Assembly (NCBI GenBank): GCA_026874595.1
Contig: CM049317.1
Span: 72,067,618 to 72,131,617 of the forward strand
Length of the DNA stretch: 64,000 bases
Reading direction: 5' to 3'
Origin: Sipunculus nudus
Taxonomy: Eukaryota; Annelida; Sipuncula; Golfingiida; Sipunculidae
Shown: positions 26,301 through 35,680 of the stretch, piece by piece
How positions within the stretch are numbered: position 1 is the first letter of the stretch
How the letters are laid out: every line of letters begins with the position of its first letter
Notes under the pieces: generated by a model
Seen by the model: only the letters and a program-made list of their open reading frames with translations
The model's database searches: none
Told to the model about the DNA's origin: nothing
Translations under genes and position numbers: made by a program

Positions 26301-27350
26301 AATTTTCGGCATGGTAGGAGATTTTGGGGATATCTAACTGTTTGTCGCATTTCAGATTCGTAGGTCCAATGGTGTCGAAACGTGCAAGTCTTACGGACGG
26401 ACATACGGACGGACGACGGACAATAGACCACGACTATAGCTCAGATAACTTATAGTCAGCTGAGCTAAAAAGGGTTGCCGCGGCCGAAATCCCTTCATCC
26501 GCTTCTAGTTACAGGAGAGTGCCAAGGTGGACATCTATCAGCGGAGAGATTTCGGCCGAGGAGAGTTTGGCCGAAACCAGTAGCGTTTATACAAACTACT
26601 TCTACTACTCAACTCTCAGAAAATAATCAATAATTCCAGATAAAGCCGTATACGTTATGACAAATAACAAATACAATTTACAAGAAATGAAACATAAAAA
26701 TTATAAAGAAAAGACCATATAAAACATAAGGAATGAGCCATATAGATTTTGCGAAACATAATGAGGAGTACATCACATAATAAAGAAGTAACAGACTATA
26801 TAAAGTATGAGGAATAAATCTTGTTAATTGTGAGAAATACACAATATACAAAATGAGGAATACACTATATAATTATGATGAATAGACCATGTGAGATATA
26901 ACAAATAAATCATATAGATTTTTATTAACAACCATAAGAACTATGAAAACAAACCATATAAATCATGAGGAATATACCATATACTTCATGAAGAATAAAT
27001 CATATGAATAATGTGGAATAATCGGGGTAAATTATGAAAAATCAAGTGCGTCAATGCCATATAAACTATGAGGGATAAGCCATGTAAATTATGAGGGATA
27101 AACCATGTAAATTATGAGGGATAAACCATGTAAATTATGAGGGATAAACCATGTAAATTATGAGGGATAAACCATGGAAATTATGAGGGATAAACCATGG
27201 AAATTATGAGGGATAAACCATGGAAATTATGAAGAACATATTTCTAAGATTCAGAAGAAACTCACTTTGGCCGTTTGTGGGACATACTTCAAACAGTGCC
27301 AAGATGTACATGCAGCCCAGAAGAAGATGCATTTTTGTCGGATTTTCCAT
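20372..27350 (-). CDS. two-CTLD protein on the opposite strand (lectin gene C), 3' end unresolved
   Basis: Exons in transcript order: 27350-27266, 24530-24303, 22835-22719, 21985-21740, 20527-20372; all junctions are GT-AG, phase 1, as in gene A. Exon 1 starts in a strong context (GCCACCATGG) and encodes a signal peptide ending NGQ, like HGQ in gene A. Exons 2-3 form CTLD 1 (NLCEGKGMTLPG, IWLSVER, GKCVSI, GYICYRE). Exons 4-5 form CTLD 2 (WNCRRVDKGC, RTACRAAGSDLW, YWVGWSKEDW, then RCGVL, YADC, HVICL). These 832 bases give 277 codons. No WND or EPN motif is seen. After exon 5 I find no stalk, membrane or tail exon. Either they were missed, or the protein is secreted: reading through the last donor gives a stop at about 20318 after a short hydrophobic stretch. 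An alternative acceptor at about 20567 would lengthen exon 5 in frame. The introns carry several repeats. Confidence 0.75.
21116..21430 (-). repeat. GGATCC-type short interspersed repeat, copy 1
   Basis: Read on the minus strand it starts GGGGCGGATCCAGGATT (near 21427) and runs through G-rich tracts to GGTTGCCGCGGCCGAAA (near 21268). This matches the family copies at 23018 and 24731 (their other end near 26470). It lies in intron 4 of lectin gene C. The adjoining 21130-21180 holds three CGGCAACGA words in tandem. The proline-rich reading frames here come from the C runs and are not genes. Confidence 0.6.
23018..23234 (+). repeat. GGATCC-type short interspersed repeat, copy 2
   Basis: Begins GGGGCGGATCCAGGATTTAG and ends CTCGGATCCGCTTCTGAG, so both ends carry GCGGATCC in inverted orientation. 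The middle has G runs and a GTCCAGGCCAAA block. It appears uninterrupted and serves as the reference for the split copy at 24731-26507. It lies in intron 2 of lectin gene C. Confidence 0.65.
24731..26507 (+). repeat. GGATCC-type repeat split by a later insertion, copy 3
   Basis: The left part (24731-24857) runs from GGCGGATCCAGGATTTAGG to CCCTTAAA. The right part (26470-26507) resumes as AGGGTTGCCGCGGCCGAAA and ends CATCCGCTTCTAG. Between them lies the element at 24858-26469. The other copies show the two parts are normally adjacent. Confidence 0.6.
24858..26469 (+). mobile_element. pearl/HINE-like non-autonomous element, 1.6 kb
   Basis: Left end CAAGGGACCCATGGGTCAC (with the 12-bp palindrome GACCCATGGGTC) followed by CGCTCAGCTGA. 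Right end: an ACGG-type microsatellite (near 26393-26415), a CCACGACTATAGCTCAGAT block and GTCAGCTGAGCTAAAA. It carries one core of about 650 bp that recurs at 43.4-44.85 kb and 46.6-49.45 kb. No coding capacity. The layout (subterminal inverted GCTCAGCTGA, end palindrome, core, tetranucleotide microsatellite) recalls bivalve pearl elements and helentron-associated elements; that naming is inference. It lies in intron 1 of lectin gene C. Confidence 0.65.
27057..27235 (+). repeat. 23-bp minisatellite beside gene C exon 1
   Basis: About eight near-identical copies of ATAAACCATGTAAATTATGAGGG (last copies with CATGGAAA). A more diverged array of similar CCATATAAA...TGAGGAAT words extends left to about 26640. 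It sits in intron 1 of lectin gene C and ends about 30 bases from the exon 1 donor at 27265. Confidence 0.9.
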
Positions 27351-28040
27351 GGTGGCATGCGCGCGTATCGGTTTCTAGAGCATTTCGAAGGTCATGTGAC
27401 CCTATTGTGAACACCTCATTTACCAGCAATAATACCCTTCCGGAAAGATTACGTACAAACAAAACCATTATTATTTTTGTTTTGATAATTTTTCATCCTG
27501 TTTATACTCGCATGTCTTTAAACAAACCCGCGCCACAAAACCACCCGCAAACACAGTATAGGTTCCGGCCTGAGTTATCAAGACAAACATTTGTTAAATC
27601 ACTCGTTAATTGCCACCGTCAGGAGGATATGCGTTTATTCCCGTTCATGTGTTTGCGTATGTGTGTGTGTGGGGGAGGGGGCTTTCACAATATAACTCAC
27701 GAAAATCGAACGGAATCTCATGAAAATTTCAGGGCTTTTCAAGAAGGTGCATAGGAAGAATCGATTATATTTTGGTGGGGATCTGCCTCATGATCCGGGT
27801 CAACCGATGTACAGTCACTTATGCTCAGACGAACCTGGGAATATGGGCCGAATAGGTGAATGCAAACACGGGGGAATGGGACTTTTGCATAAATGAACCT
27901 GGAGTGTTGGCTGAATAAGAGAATGCAAACACGTTTTGGGGAGCATCTGCGACAGCCCACATAGCGGAGGTCTACATCCCTGCGAATGCATATTTCTAGT
28001 TAACGTTTGTATCGCATCGGAGTACATTTAAATTCAGCAT

Positions 28041-28087
<47 letters not shown>

Positions 28088-28573
28088 GAAGTCATTACCC
28101 CACCATCAAGCTACCGAGCTTATTAAACTTCCGCCTGTTTCAATAATAATCCAGACATGTTTATACCTTTTTATACATCGAAGATTCAAATCATTTTATG
28201 CACATTTGTCATTGGGACAAACAGTTTACAAAATACTATTGATCTAAATGTTAACCACAAGATCACAGTACGAGAGCTGTCTTTTAAACACTTAAGTGTG
28301 GAAATACTGCTTGTGCTTACAACTACTGGATACATTTGATACATGTACTATAAGACACTTGGCTCTTTCAGCAAGGAACGGTTGATCGTTTACTTATAAG
28401 TATACTTTGCGGTGAATATTGATTTATTGATTTTATTTCCACATATGGTGGAACTTCAAATGCTTCTTTCCCATTTCATAAGATAATGTAAAGGATAAAT
28501 TCAAATTGAGTTAATTACAATTTATGACAATGCGTAACTTGATTGCGTATCAGCGCGGTCTAATGTTTATCAA
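27351..28573. other. upstream flank of lectin gene C
   Basis: Holds the presumed promoter of gene C on the minus strand; no clear TATA box. It contains a short GTGTGTGTGTG-GGGG tract near 27660, two loosely repeated segments (27810-27880 and 27880-27950, sharing TGAACCTGG and GAATGCAAACACG) and the TC microsatellite. No gene supported. Confidence 0.4.
28045..28084 (+). repeat. (TC)n microsatellite
   Basis: About 20 uninterrupted TC units. Confidence 0.95.
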
Positions 28574-29069
28574 ACAAGTGACCCATGGGTCATGATGCTC
28601 AGCTGACAAGCATGATCTGTATTTAAAGCCTGATGGCATACCATATGGTATCTGACCATACTTGGAAGATGGAAGGTTTGGGATGAAAAGTCTGACTTGA
28701 AATGCATCCACAACTTTTTTCAAGAAGCTGGTCCTGTGACATTGACCTTTGACCCTAAGACCTAAATATCAAAAGGTTTGTTCCTCTATTGACATGTAAG
28801 GTTTGGGATGATTATTTTGGTTATAAAATTTAATTCTGGGAGGTGCAAACACACCCCGTAACTCAGAGAATATAGGTCACAGTGACCTAATTTCAGATCT
28901 GCAAGGAGATCTTTTTAGAACCTCTAAGACTGCATAGGGTTCATGTATCTAGCCCTTACAGTTACAATTTGTGCCCTGCTAATGGCCGGACGGCTGGCCG
29001 GACGGACAGATGGACGGACAAAGTCCCATCGCTATAGCACAGCATGACTTAAAGTCAGCTGAGCTAAAA
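28574..29069 (+). mobile_element. short pearl/HINE-like element
   Basis: Left end ACAAGTGACCCATGGGTCAT with GCTCAGCTGA. One to two copies of a core of about 125 bp (TGACCTTTGACCCTAAGACC, GGAAGGTTTGGGATGAAAA). Right flank with TGCAAACACACCCCGTAACT, ACGG-type microsatellite, CATCGCTATAGC and GTCAGCTGAGCTAAAA. It shares ends with 24858-26469 but has a different core. Confidence 0.7.
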
Positions 29070-29940
29070 TCACTGAAACTGCACTGACAAAAGGATTTCT
29101 AAGGTGGCTAACTAACAGACATAATGGATTTCTGACAAGTCTGACATTTGATATCACACATCCTCCAATAAGAGACCAAACTTATAGCAAATTCTCCAAA
29201 GGATGTTACAGTAATGAATGTCTTAAACAATTCAAAAGGCATTTTCAGGCCCTCATATTAGATTTATAGATATGCAAATGTAAAAAGTGTAAGTTCAATA
29301 TTTTTTATTATCACTCTGCTTTTCAATGGGATCAGCAGGGCAGGTAAACTGCAAAACCTTAAAGAAAAGAAATGCAGAAAGTATGACTAAAGGTCTTGTA
29401 ATAAGAAAAAGCCATCCTAATTTCAGGTACACATCCACATATTATGAGAACAAACATTTGCTTTTATATCTGGTGATTTATATAAAAATATTCAGATACC
29501 TAGGAAACTAAGTTTATTGCTATGATTCCATAAAATAAACTGCAAAATGTTCCCATCATCTTATAAATCAGTAGCTAAACTTTAATACTATACTCTCACA
29601 GTCTTAATGCCTGGCTGAAGCATTCCGGCAACAGTGTTTTTTGTTATGCAGTAACGAGGTATTTATCACTCAGCCTTATCACTTAACAGGCTGATACAAA
29701 AGAGAGTCATATGTCATCAGCATCACTCACAATTACAGCCACACAGTGAGATGTACCATAACCAATGGTTATATGTACAAGAAAAATAGAGATGGTCTAC
29801 AAAATAAGTTATTGTGAACATCCCTGACCTATGCCCTAGGCCTTTTGCCCACATATCAACTGGATTCTTTCTAAATGATGGGTAACTACTAACCACTTAC
29901 ATCATGCCGGGTGTAATTACTTGGCAACCAATGAGTGAAT
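29070..29940. other. no gene seen
   Basis: AT-rich unique-looking sequence between two related elements; no exon, RNA gene or clear repeat recognised. Confidence 0.4.
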
Positions 29941-30897
29941 AACTTAGACCTGCAACCTTTAACCTCCTGACCAGCTGACCTCAAAATCAATTAGTTATTT
30001 CTTCATGCAAAAAGACCCATAAATATGAAGTTTAAATCACATTCAGTGATACATAGATGTGGCATATGTGAAAGACTGAAGGTTTGGGTTGAACAGTTTC
30101 ACTTGAAATATGTTCAAAAGCATTTAGAACAATATTGTGACCTTGACCTTTGACCTTTTGAACTCAACATCAATAGGCTTCTTCCCCTATTGGTAGGTAA
30201 GCCATATATGACAGATGGAAAGTATAGATTAAAGTTTGCCTGAAATGACTCCACGCAAGAAGAGGGTGCTGTGAACTTGACCTTTGACCTCAAAATCAAC
30301 AGGTCTTTTCCCCTGTTGGAAGAGAAGCGATATCAGTGCTGAAAGGTTTGGAATGAAAGGTCTAGCTTGAAATGTGTCCATACCTTTTCAAAGAAGTGGA
30401 TTCTGTGACCCTGACCTTTGACCTTGTGACCTCAACATCTATAGGATTCTTCTCCCACTTATTAGGTGAGCTATATGTGAAAGATCAAAGAATTGGGATG
30501 AAAAGTTTGGCTTAAAATGCATCCACAGGCTTTTCAAAGAAGTTGGTTCTGTGACCTTGACCTTTGACCTTGTGACCTCAAAATAATTATGGTTCTCCCC
30601 CTGTTGGTAGGTGAGCTGTATGTGAAAGATGGAAGGTTTGGGATGAAAATTTTGGCTAAAAGAATTATTTCTCGGGGGTGCAAACACACCCCATAACTTC
30701 GAGAATATAGGTCGCAGTGACCTAATTTCAGGTTTGCAAGATCTTTTTAGAACCTCTTAGACTGCATAGGGTTGATGGCCCTATAGCCCCTACGGTTACG
30801 ATTTGTGCCCTGCTAACGGACAGCCAGCCGGCCGGACAGACGACGGACAAAGACTCATCGCTATAGCCTAGCATGACTGAAAGTCAGCTGAGCTAAT
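29941..30897 (+). mobile_element. pearl/HINE-like element with tandem 125-bp cores
   Basis: About five degenerate tandem cores between 30000 and 30680, each with CTGTGACCTTGACCTTTGACC, a CCCCTGTTGGTAGGTGAGC-like block and GGTTTGGGATGAAAA. They are followed by the same right flank as at 28842-29069 (AACACACCCCATAACT, GACGACGGAC, ATCGCTATAGCC, GTCAGCTGAGCTAA). The left end is poorly preserved, so the start is approximate. Confidence 0.7.
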
Positions 30898-31575
30898 AAA
30901 ACTCAAAAGGTTGATAATGATACGTTTGTGGATGATAATTGCATTGAAATCATTTTCAACATATGCGCAAAATTAGTGACAACAAAAATATGTGGTAAGA
31001 TGACAAGTAGAATATACTGCAATAAAATTAATTTATAATCTTAACGAAAAATGAAAAGAAGTAGGAGTGCAAAATGACCTTAATTAATGAACCTGAAAAC
31101 GTATACATTGTACTGGTCAAGGAAAAACTGTGTATTCGCATGCATGTTGGGTAAGTCGAGCCTTTGAATTTGACATGAACCCCGTAAAAAAAGGAAATTT
31201 CCAAGGGACACTCAGTAAAAACTGAGAAATCATTGTATGTAGCGCCACAACACTCCAAGGCCCAGGTTAGAGCTACAAGAGGGGTTGTTAGCACCGTCGA
31301 ATATGCCTGAAACCTTTCACCTGTGGACAAGGGACTTACAGGTGCTGGATGTCGCAGTATACATGGTAATACACATATAGATATCTACCATATTATTGGG
31401 GATATAAAAAAGCACATTTCGTTCTGCTTTTAAATGCTTCAAAGAATAGGCACTAAAAGGTGAAAACCAAAAGTACGGTTTAGCATGAATGGCTGGTTTT
31501 AGAGCTCTTTCCTTCTCTTGCGCTCTCTCAAAAACACACGCGAACACACACGATATGGAAGCACAGAAATTTGAA
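30898..31575. other. no gene seen
   Basis: Flank between the pearl-like element and the DIRS element. No exon or conserved motif recognised. Confidence 0.4.
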
Positions 31576-31777
31576 CCCCCCCATTCCCTCCCTGTGAATG
31601 GTGGTTTTGTAAGTAAACTGTTGTGAGCTTTTCTGTATTAATGAGAATTTTCTCTGTTAAAGTTTATACGCCAGAGTAAGCCAACCGAAAATTTTCCCTT
31701 ATTGGGCCTATTATCGCCCATCCCGCCTCGTTCCTGTGTATCTAGGTCACACTTCCGTTACCCATAATCACATTTTC
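31576..31777 (-). repeat. DIRS 3' inverted terminal repeat
   Basis: 31621-31777 is the inverted copy of 35503-35660 with few mismatches. 31576-31620 is an extra outer part beginning CCCCCCCATTCCCTCCC, absent from the 5' repeat but present in complement in the internal region at 31818-31881. Confidence 0.9.
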
Positions 31778-31817
31778 GAAGGCGTAAGGAAGAGGACTGG
31801 GAGGGAGCGATGTTTGT

Positions 31818-31928
31818 AATACAGAAAAGCTCACAACAGTTTACTAACAAAACCACCATTCACAGGGAGGGAATGGGGGGGTTTTATTACGTAAACATAA
31901 TTGTGAGCTGTTTCTGTATTAATGAGAA
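31818..31928 (-). repeat. DIRS internal complementary region
   Basis: 31818-31881 is complementary to 31576-31640 with about one mismatch. 31881-31928 (starting GTTTTATTACGTAAACATAA) is complementary to the outer end 35633-35680 with about three mismatches. The two parts meet at a shared G, so this region reads as a splint joining both termini, the role proposed for circle formation in DIRS replication. Confidence 0.9.
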
Positions 31929-31958
31929 AAAAACAGATATGCCTTGGGGAGGGAGCAC

Positions 31959-32784
31959 CTACCTGTAACGCTGGAACGAGGAATCACAGTGCTGTGAAGG
32001 AGCAGCGGACGACGTCGGTGGCGGAACCGACGGAGAGGAAGAAGATGGCCTGGAAAATTGTAGGACCTCACCCGACGCGAACACAGGGCCCATGAAGGAG
32101 AGGCCCGAAGCCTGGAGCTGAACAACAGTCAGATAGAAGCGTGAGAACGGAGATGGGGATATCCAGTATCCCATCTGGACCAACTGATTAGGTGAGATCC
32201 TGGAGAAATGGGCCAAGGAAGTCGAAATAGCTCGAATGTCATGGGCCTTGAAGGGAAGTTGGTCTAATGTGGAATGAGAAGCTGATTCATATGCGGCGAC
32301 GATAGTAGCTGGAGTCACGCACTAATGGTGAAAGGGCTAATCACCGAATTGGAAGATGTGACTTTTGTAGAAATAAACAACTTCTTGTGCCCCCCCCCCC
32401 CCCGTAAAGAAGGAGGAGCGTGTGGATAATAACGCAACGCACGAACCAGGCAATTCGGAGCCCCATAACGGTACTGACCGTTAGGGAGGGCCGGAACGTG
32501 CCAAGCAGACGGGGGTCATCGAAATTGTGATATTTCCTATAAAAATCCGGCGGAAAATGTAGAGTGGCCGACGAACCGTCGGCCGCAATTTGCGTGAATT
32601 ACGAATTAGCCACGAGGGCATGAAGCTCAGAACAGCGACCAGCCGAGGCAAGAGCAAGGAGGAGAGCACCGTGGAGAGATGCCGCAGGGTGCGAGTCTAC
32701 ACGGCGCCTCGTGAGAAAGGAATGAATCAGGCTGCGGAGCGGGAGAGTAAAAGCGCGCGGGAGCGACGCTGTGCCGGACGCCAA
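31959..32784 (-). pseudogene. DIRS tyrosine recombinase remnant
   Basis: In pieces in different frames: RCSELHAL near 32600-32650, a GHKKLFIST stretch near 32360-32400, then one frame 32318-31959 with AHDIRAIS (His codon 32241-32243, the HxxR box) and FYLTVV (presumed catalytic Tyr codon 32133-32135). Stops and shifts separate the parts, including one at a run of 13 C near 32391-32403. The order and the His-x-x-Arg/Tyr pattern fit DIRS recombinases. No intact protein. Confidence 0.7.
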
Positions 32785-33780
32785 AGCGAGCGGGACACCC
32801 AGAAATCGGAGGGACTGGGTGGGAGTGAGAAGAGATTACGCCGCAATGACCAGGAAGCCGAGGTTCCGAAGTAAGATGAGAACCCGGGAGCGATGCGATG
32901 CGATGCGGCCGCATGGACAAGCCAGCGTCCAGATAAGGGAGCACAGAAATGCCAGGTGAACGGAGAAAACACAGGACAGCGGGAACAAGTATGGTAAAAT
33001 CCAGGGGGCCACGTGGATCCCGAACGGATGGACCCGGAATGGAAACGGGAATGAGGCATCCGTTAGGTCTATTTTTGAACGCCCAATCCATCCGCCGAAC
33101 AATGCGGAGCACAGCATGGATAATGAACATCCAAAACGGGGGCGGACGGATGAACGAAAGGAGGCGCTACAGGTCTATGATCGGGCGCCAACGGCCGTGC
33201 GGTTCGGGAACAAGAAAGGCGAGAGGGAAACCCCACGGAGGATGGGGAAACCTCGAAATTGCCCGTTTGTCGAACATAGATGGAATGGCCTCCGCCAAGT
33301 GAGGCGTTATGCCGGAACGGACGGAGGCGGAGCGGGCTAAAGGTAAGACAGAACCCCAACTGTAGGGCGCCGAGAATGAACCGCTGTGAGGTGAAACCCG
33401 CCCACGCGGGAAAACGGTCGCTGAGCCGAGCGCCGATGGGAGCTAGAGAGGCAATTCTTGGTCGAACCTCGGATGGAGGATCGACCACGAAAAGGCGGAG
33501 AACGGCTGGAACGTCCGGAAGGACGTGAAAGGAGAGCAGACGCGCGACGCGGCTGAGCGGAAGCGGCAACCGGCTCCGAAATGGGATGATCGTGGAAGGA
33601 AGGCCGAGGCGCAAGAGAGGTCGCTCGGAAGCGGGCCAGACGATCCGAGCGCGCCAAGGTGTGGGCAAAGAGAGGCCGGAATTGGCCGCCAAACAGCAGG
33701 GAACCGGTAAAGGCGGAGAATAAAGCTCGGTCAAGTCCGCCTGAGAAGCTTCGGCGGTAAGTGCTTAAATGACAGAATGC
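32785..33780 (-). pseudogene. DIRS reverse transcriptase remnant and end of gag
   Basis: Readable pieces in several frames: a gag-like STYRRSFSGGLDRALF stretch near 33760-33710, then GARLSDRFPAWAGF and RFILGALQLGF (about 33450-33380), typical of the DIRS reverse transcriptase start. KIDLTDASF (about 33075-33047) is motif A. SVLPYLDAG (about 32945-32921) sits where Y-x-D-D is expected, with the second Asp replaced by Ala. After LTPTQSLRFLG (near 32815-32780) the sequence passes within about 100 bases into the recombinase, so RNase H appears deleted. Confidence 0.65.
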
Positions 33781-33784
33781 AATT

Positions 33785-35391
33785 TTACAACCGGGAGCCA
33801 ACGACCTGAATAAACACAGCGCCAGTATGGGCAGAAGCCTGCCAGAAGGCGTGGAGAGTGAGCGTGTCCAGAGAAACAGCGAGCAAGCTAGTGACAGCCT
33901 GCAAGTCGTTAACCATACCGGCCGCACGCCGGTTGAGCCCCTCCAGATCCGACAGGTGACGATCGGAAAACTGGACAGAGGATGGTAATAAAGACTTACC
34001 GTCCGCAAACGGCCAGGCTGGACACGAGGCGCAGCGGAGCAGACTGAACATCCGGAAGCTCAGGAGAAGGGAGCAAGCGAACGAACAGGTAGTCTGGAAC
34101 CCAGGGGAATTCCCGAGGGTACCGGGGGAGCAAGGTGTAACCGAACCCGGCAGAAGCGGGGCCCCAGTAGAGCGAGAACCCGAGACCACCGCGTAGGGCC
34201 CACGTAAGAGATCCCCCGTGTGGTCTGTAATTCCAGACACACGGCGGGCGCTGCGGAGGGCGATGGAAGGGGCCAGGATTCAATTAAGAACCGGCCGCCG
34301 ACGCCGAGGAAGTCCGAGGTTGTACCAACGGAACTTCGGACCACTAGGGTTAGCCTCCTGTGTGGAGGTAGCCCCTAGGTCCATAAGCGCAGATTTGCGC
34401 GTACGCCAAGCCTGGCGGTGCAGCGCGATCGCCGACCACTGGTCTGGTGCCAGGGCGGGATCGGCTGACTGGTCTGATTTGCGCGGACGCCAAGCCTGGC
34501 GGGGCAGCGCGATCGCCGACCACTGGTCTGATGCCAGGGCGGGATCGGCTGACTGAGCAGTCGGGGACCCTGGAGAACCCCGTGTAGGGGGAGCCAGAGA
34601 GACCCGCTGAGCCGGAGCCACCAGAGGCTGGAAACAGGAAGCCGGGGAACGAGCAGCAGCAGGAACCATCCGGGAAGGCACAGGAACCGGAGCCGCAGGC
34701 CGCACAGCAGATGGTCACTGAAAGAAGAGCCGGCCGGCCGGTAAGTAACGACGGCAGACGGAGGAACCGGAGGCTAGGCCGGCAGCCACGAATGGAGGCA
34801 GGAGGGACCGACTCACTTACCTGCACACCAGGAAGGTCCGGGCGATCCAGCGGGACGGCTCCAGCCGGCCACGGGGATAAGGAAGGAATCCGGCGAGGAG
34901 CCGGGGAACGAGAATGGCCGGGGAGAAATTACCGGGGCGCCGGCGAGGGAGCCGGGCGGACTGAATCGGGTCTAGACAAATCGTCGAGATCCGACATAAG
35001 TGATTAACAAGCCCGGGACAAAATATGTAATATGGAATAGGCAGATGTGCTGGCAGAACGGGAGGCCGCGGGAACGGGGGAAGAATGCCGTTTCCGTGAA
35101 TGAGAATTCAACGATTTAACTGTCTAAACCACTGGGGAGGTGACAGGACCGGCGGGAACGGACGGTGAACGCAGCACGGCCGTGGTGCGGTCAACCAGGG
35201 TAGGCCCCCCACCCCACCCCCTCTGAGACAACCACAGGGCCAGACTTCCAAGTCTGGCAGGGAAAACAAGGATCAGCCGGAACACGGCAGGAGTCATTGT
35301 TGAAGTGGCAACGAAAACAAGTGGGGTGTGAGTCCCAACTGGGATTAAGAAGACAAGAGCCACAATAAGTGGGGTTCTCCATGGCGGGCAA
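33785..35391 (-). pseudogene. DIRS gag remnant with cysteine-rich N terminus
   Basis: Starts near 35391 with a Cys/His-rich segment (YCGSC, HPTCFRCH, DSC, PCFPC), a likely zinc-binding module. A proline/serine-rich low-complexity part follows (34,280-34,980), then a better-kept stretch at 34,240-33,785 with LSDLEGLNRRAAGMVNDLQA. Several frameshifts break it. The long plus-strand frames in this GC-rich stretch are shadows. Confidence 0.55.
34392..34559 (-). repeat. 84-bp in-frame tandem duplication inside DIRS gag
   Basis: Two copies (34392-34475 and 34476-34559) encoding the same 28 residues with few changes (SADPALA...DQWSAIAL...RQAWR). The length is a multiple of 3, so the frame was kept when it arose. 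Confidence 0.8.
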
Positions 35392-35502
35392 GGGAAAAAA
35401 GAAGACAACTTACAGTTCAGTTGGCAAACTCATTAGTACAAACCCAACAGTGGACGAATCTCGCAGAGCGGGATCACACGTCCATCATGGCGTACGCCAG
35501 AA

Positions 35503-35680
35503 GAAAATGTGATTATGGGTAACGGAAGTGTGACCTAGATACACAGGAACAAGGCGGGATGGGCGATAATAGGCCCAATAAGGGAAAATTTTCGGTTGGC
35601 TTACTCTGGCGTATAAACTTTAACAGAGAAAATTCTCATTAATACAAAAAAAGCTCACAATTATGTTTACGTAATAAAAC
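35503..35680 (-). repeat. DIRS 5' inverted terminal repeat
   Basis: Outer end GTTTTATTACGTAAACATAA on the minus strand; the inner 158 bp are the inverse of 31621-31777, ending GATTATGGGTAACGG...CATTTTC. Confidence 0.9.

Larger units (their letters stand above)
31576..35680 (-). mobile_element. DIRS-type tyrosine-recombinase retrotransposon, internally deleted
   Basis: Sense strand is minus. The 5' inverted terminal repeat is 35680-35503 and the 3' one 31777-31576; 157-158 bp of them are inverted copies of each other. An internal complementary region (31928-31818) joins a complement of the outer 5' end to a complement of the extra outer 3' end, the arrangement known for DIRS1. The interior is GC-rich, unlike the AT-rich surroundings, and holds frameshifted remnants in the DIRS order gag, reverse transcriptase, tyrosine recombinase. 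At 4.1 kb it is shorter than I expect for a complete element, and RNase H was not found. No target-site duplication is evident, as expected for recombinase-based insertion. Confidence 0.85.

Noticed and set aside
27057-27235. CRISPR-like regular repeats
   Set aside because: Head-to-tail 23-bp units without spacers, in an animal intron: a minisatellite.
27275-27754. 159-codon plus-strand reading frame
   Set aside because: It overlaps the signal peptide exon of lectin gene C in antisense and has no protein-like pattern or splice support.
32590-35007. Long plus-strand reading frames, Arg/Gly-rich
   Set aside because: They are the antisense of the GC-rich DIRS interior; recognisable protein motifs occur only on the minus strand.
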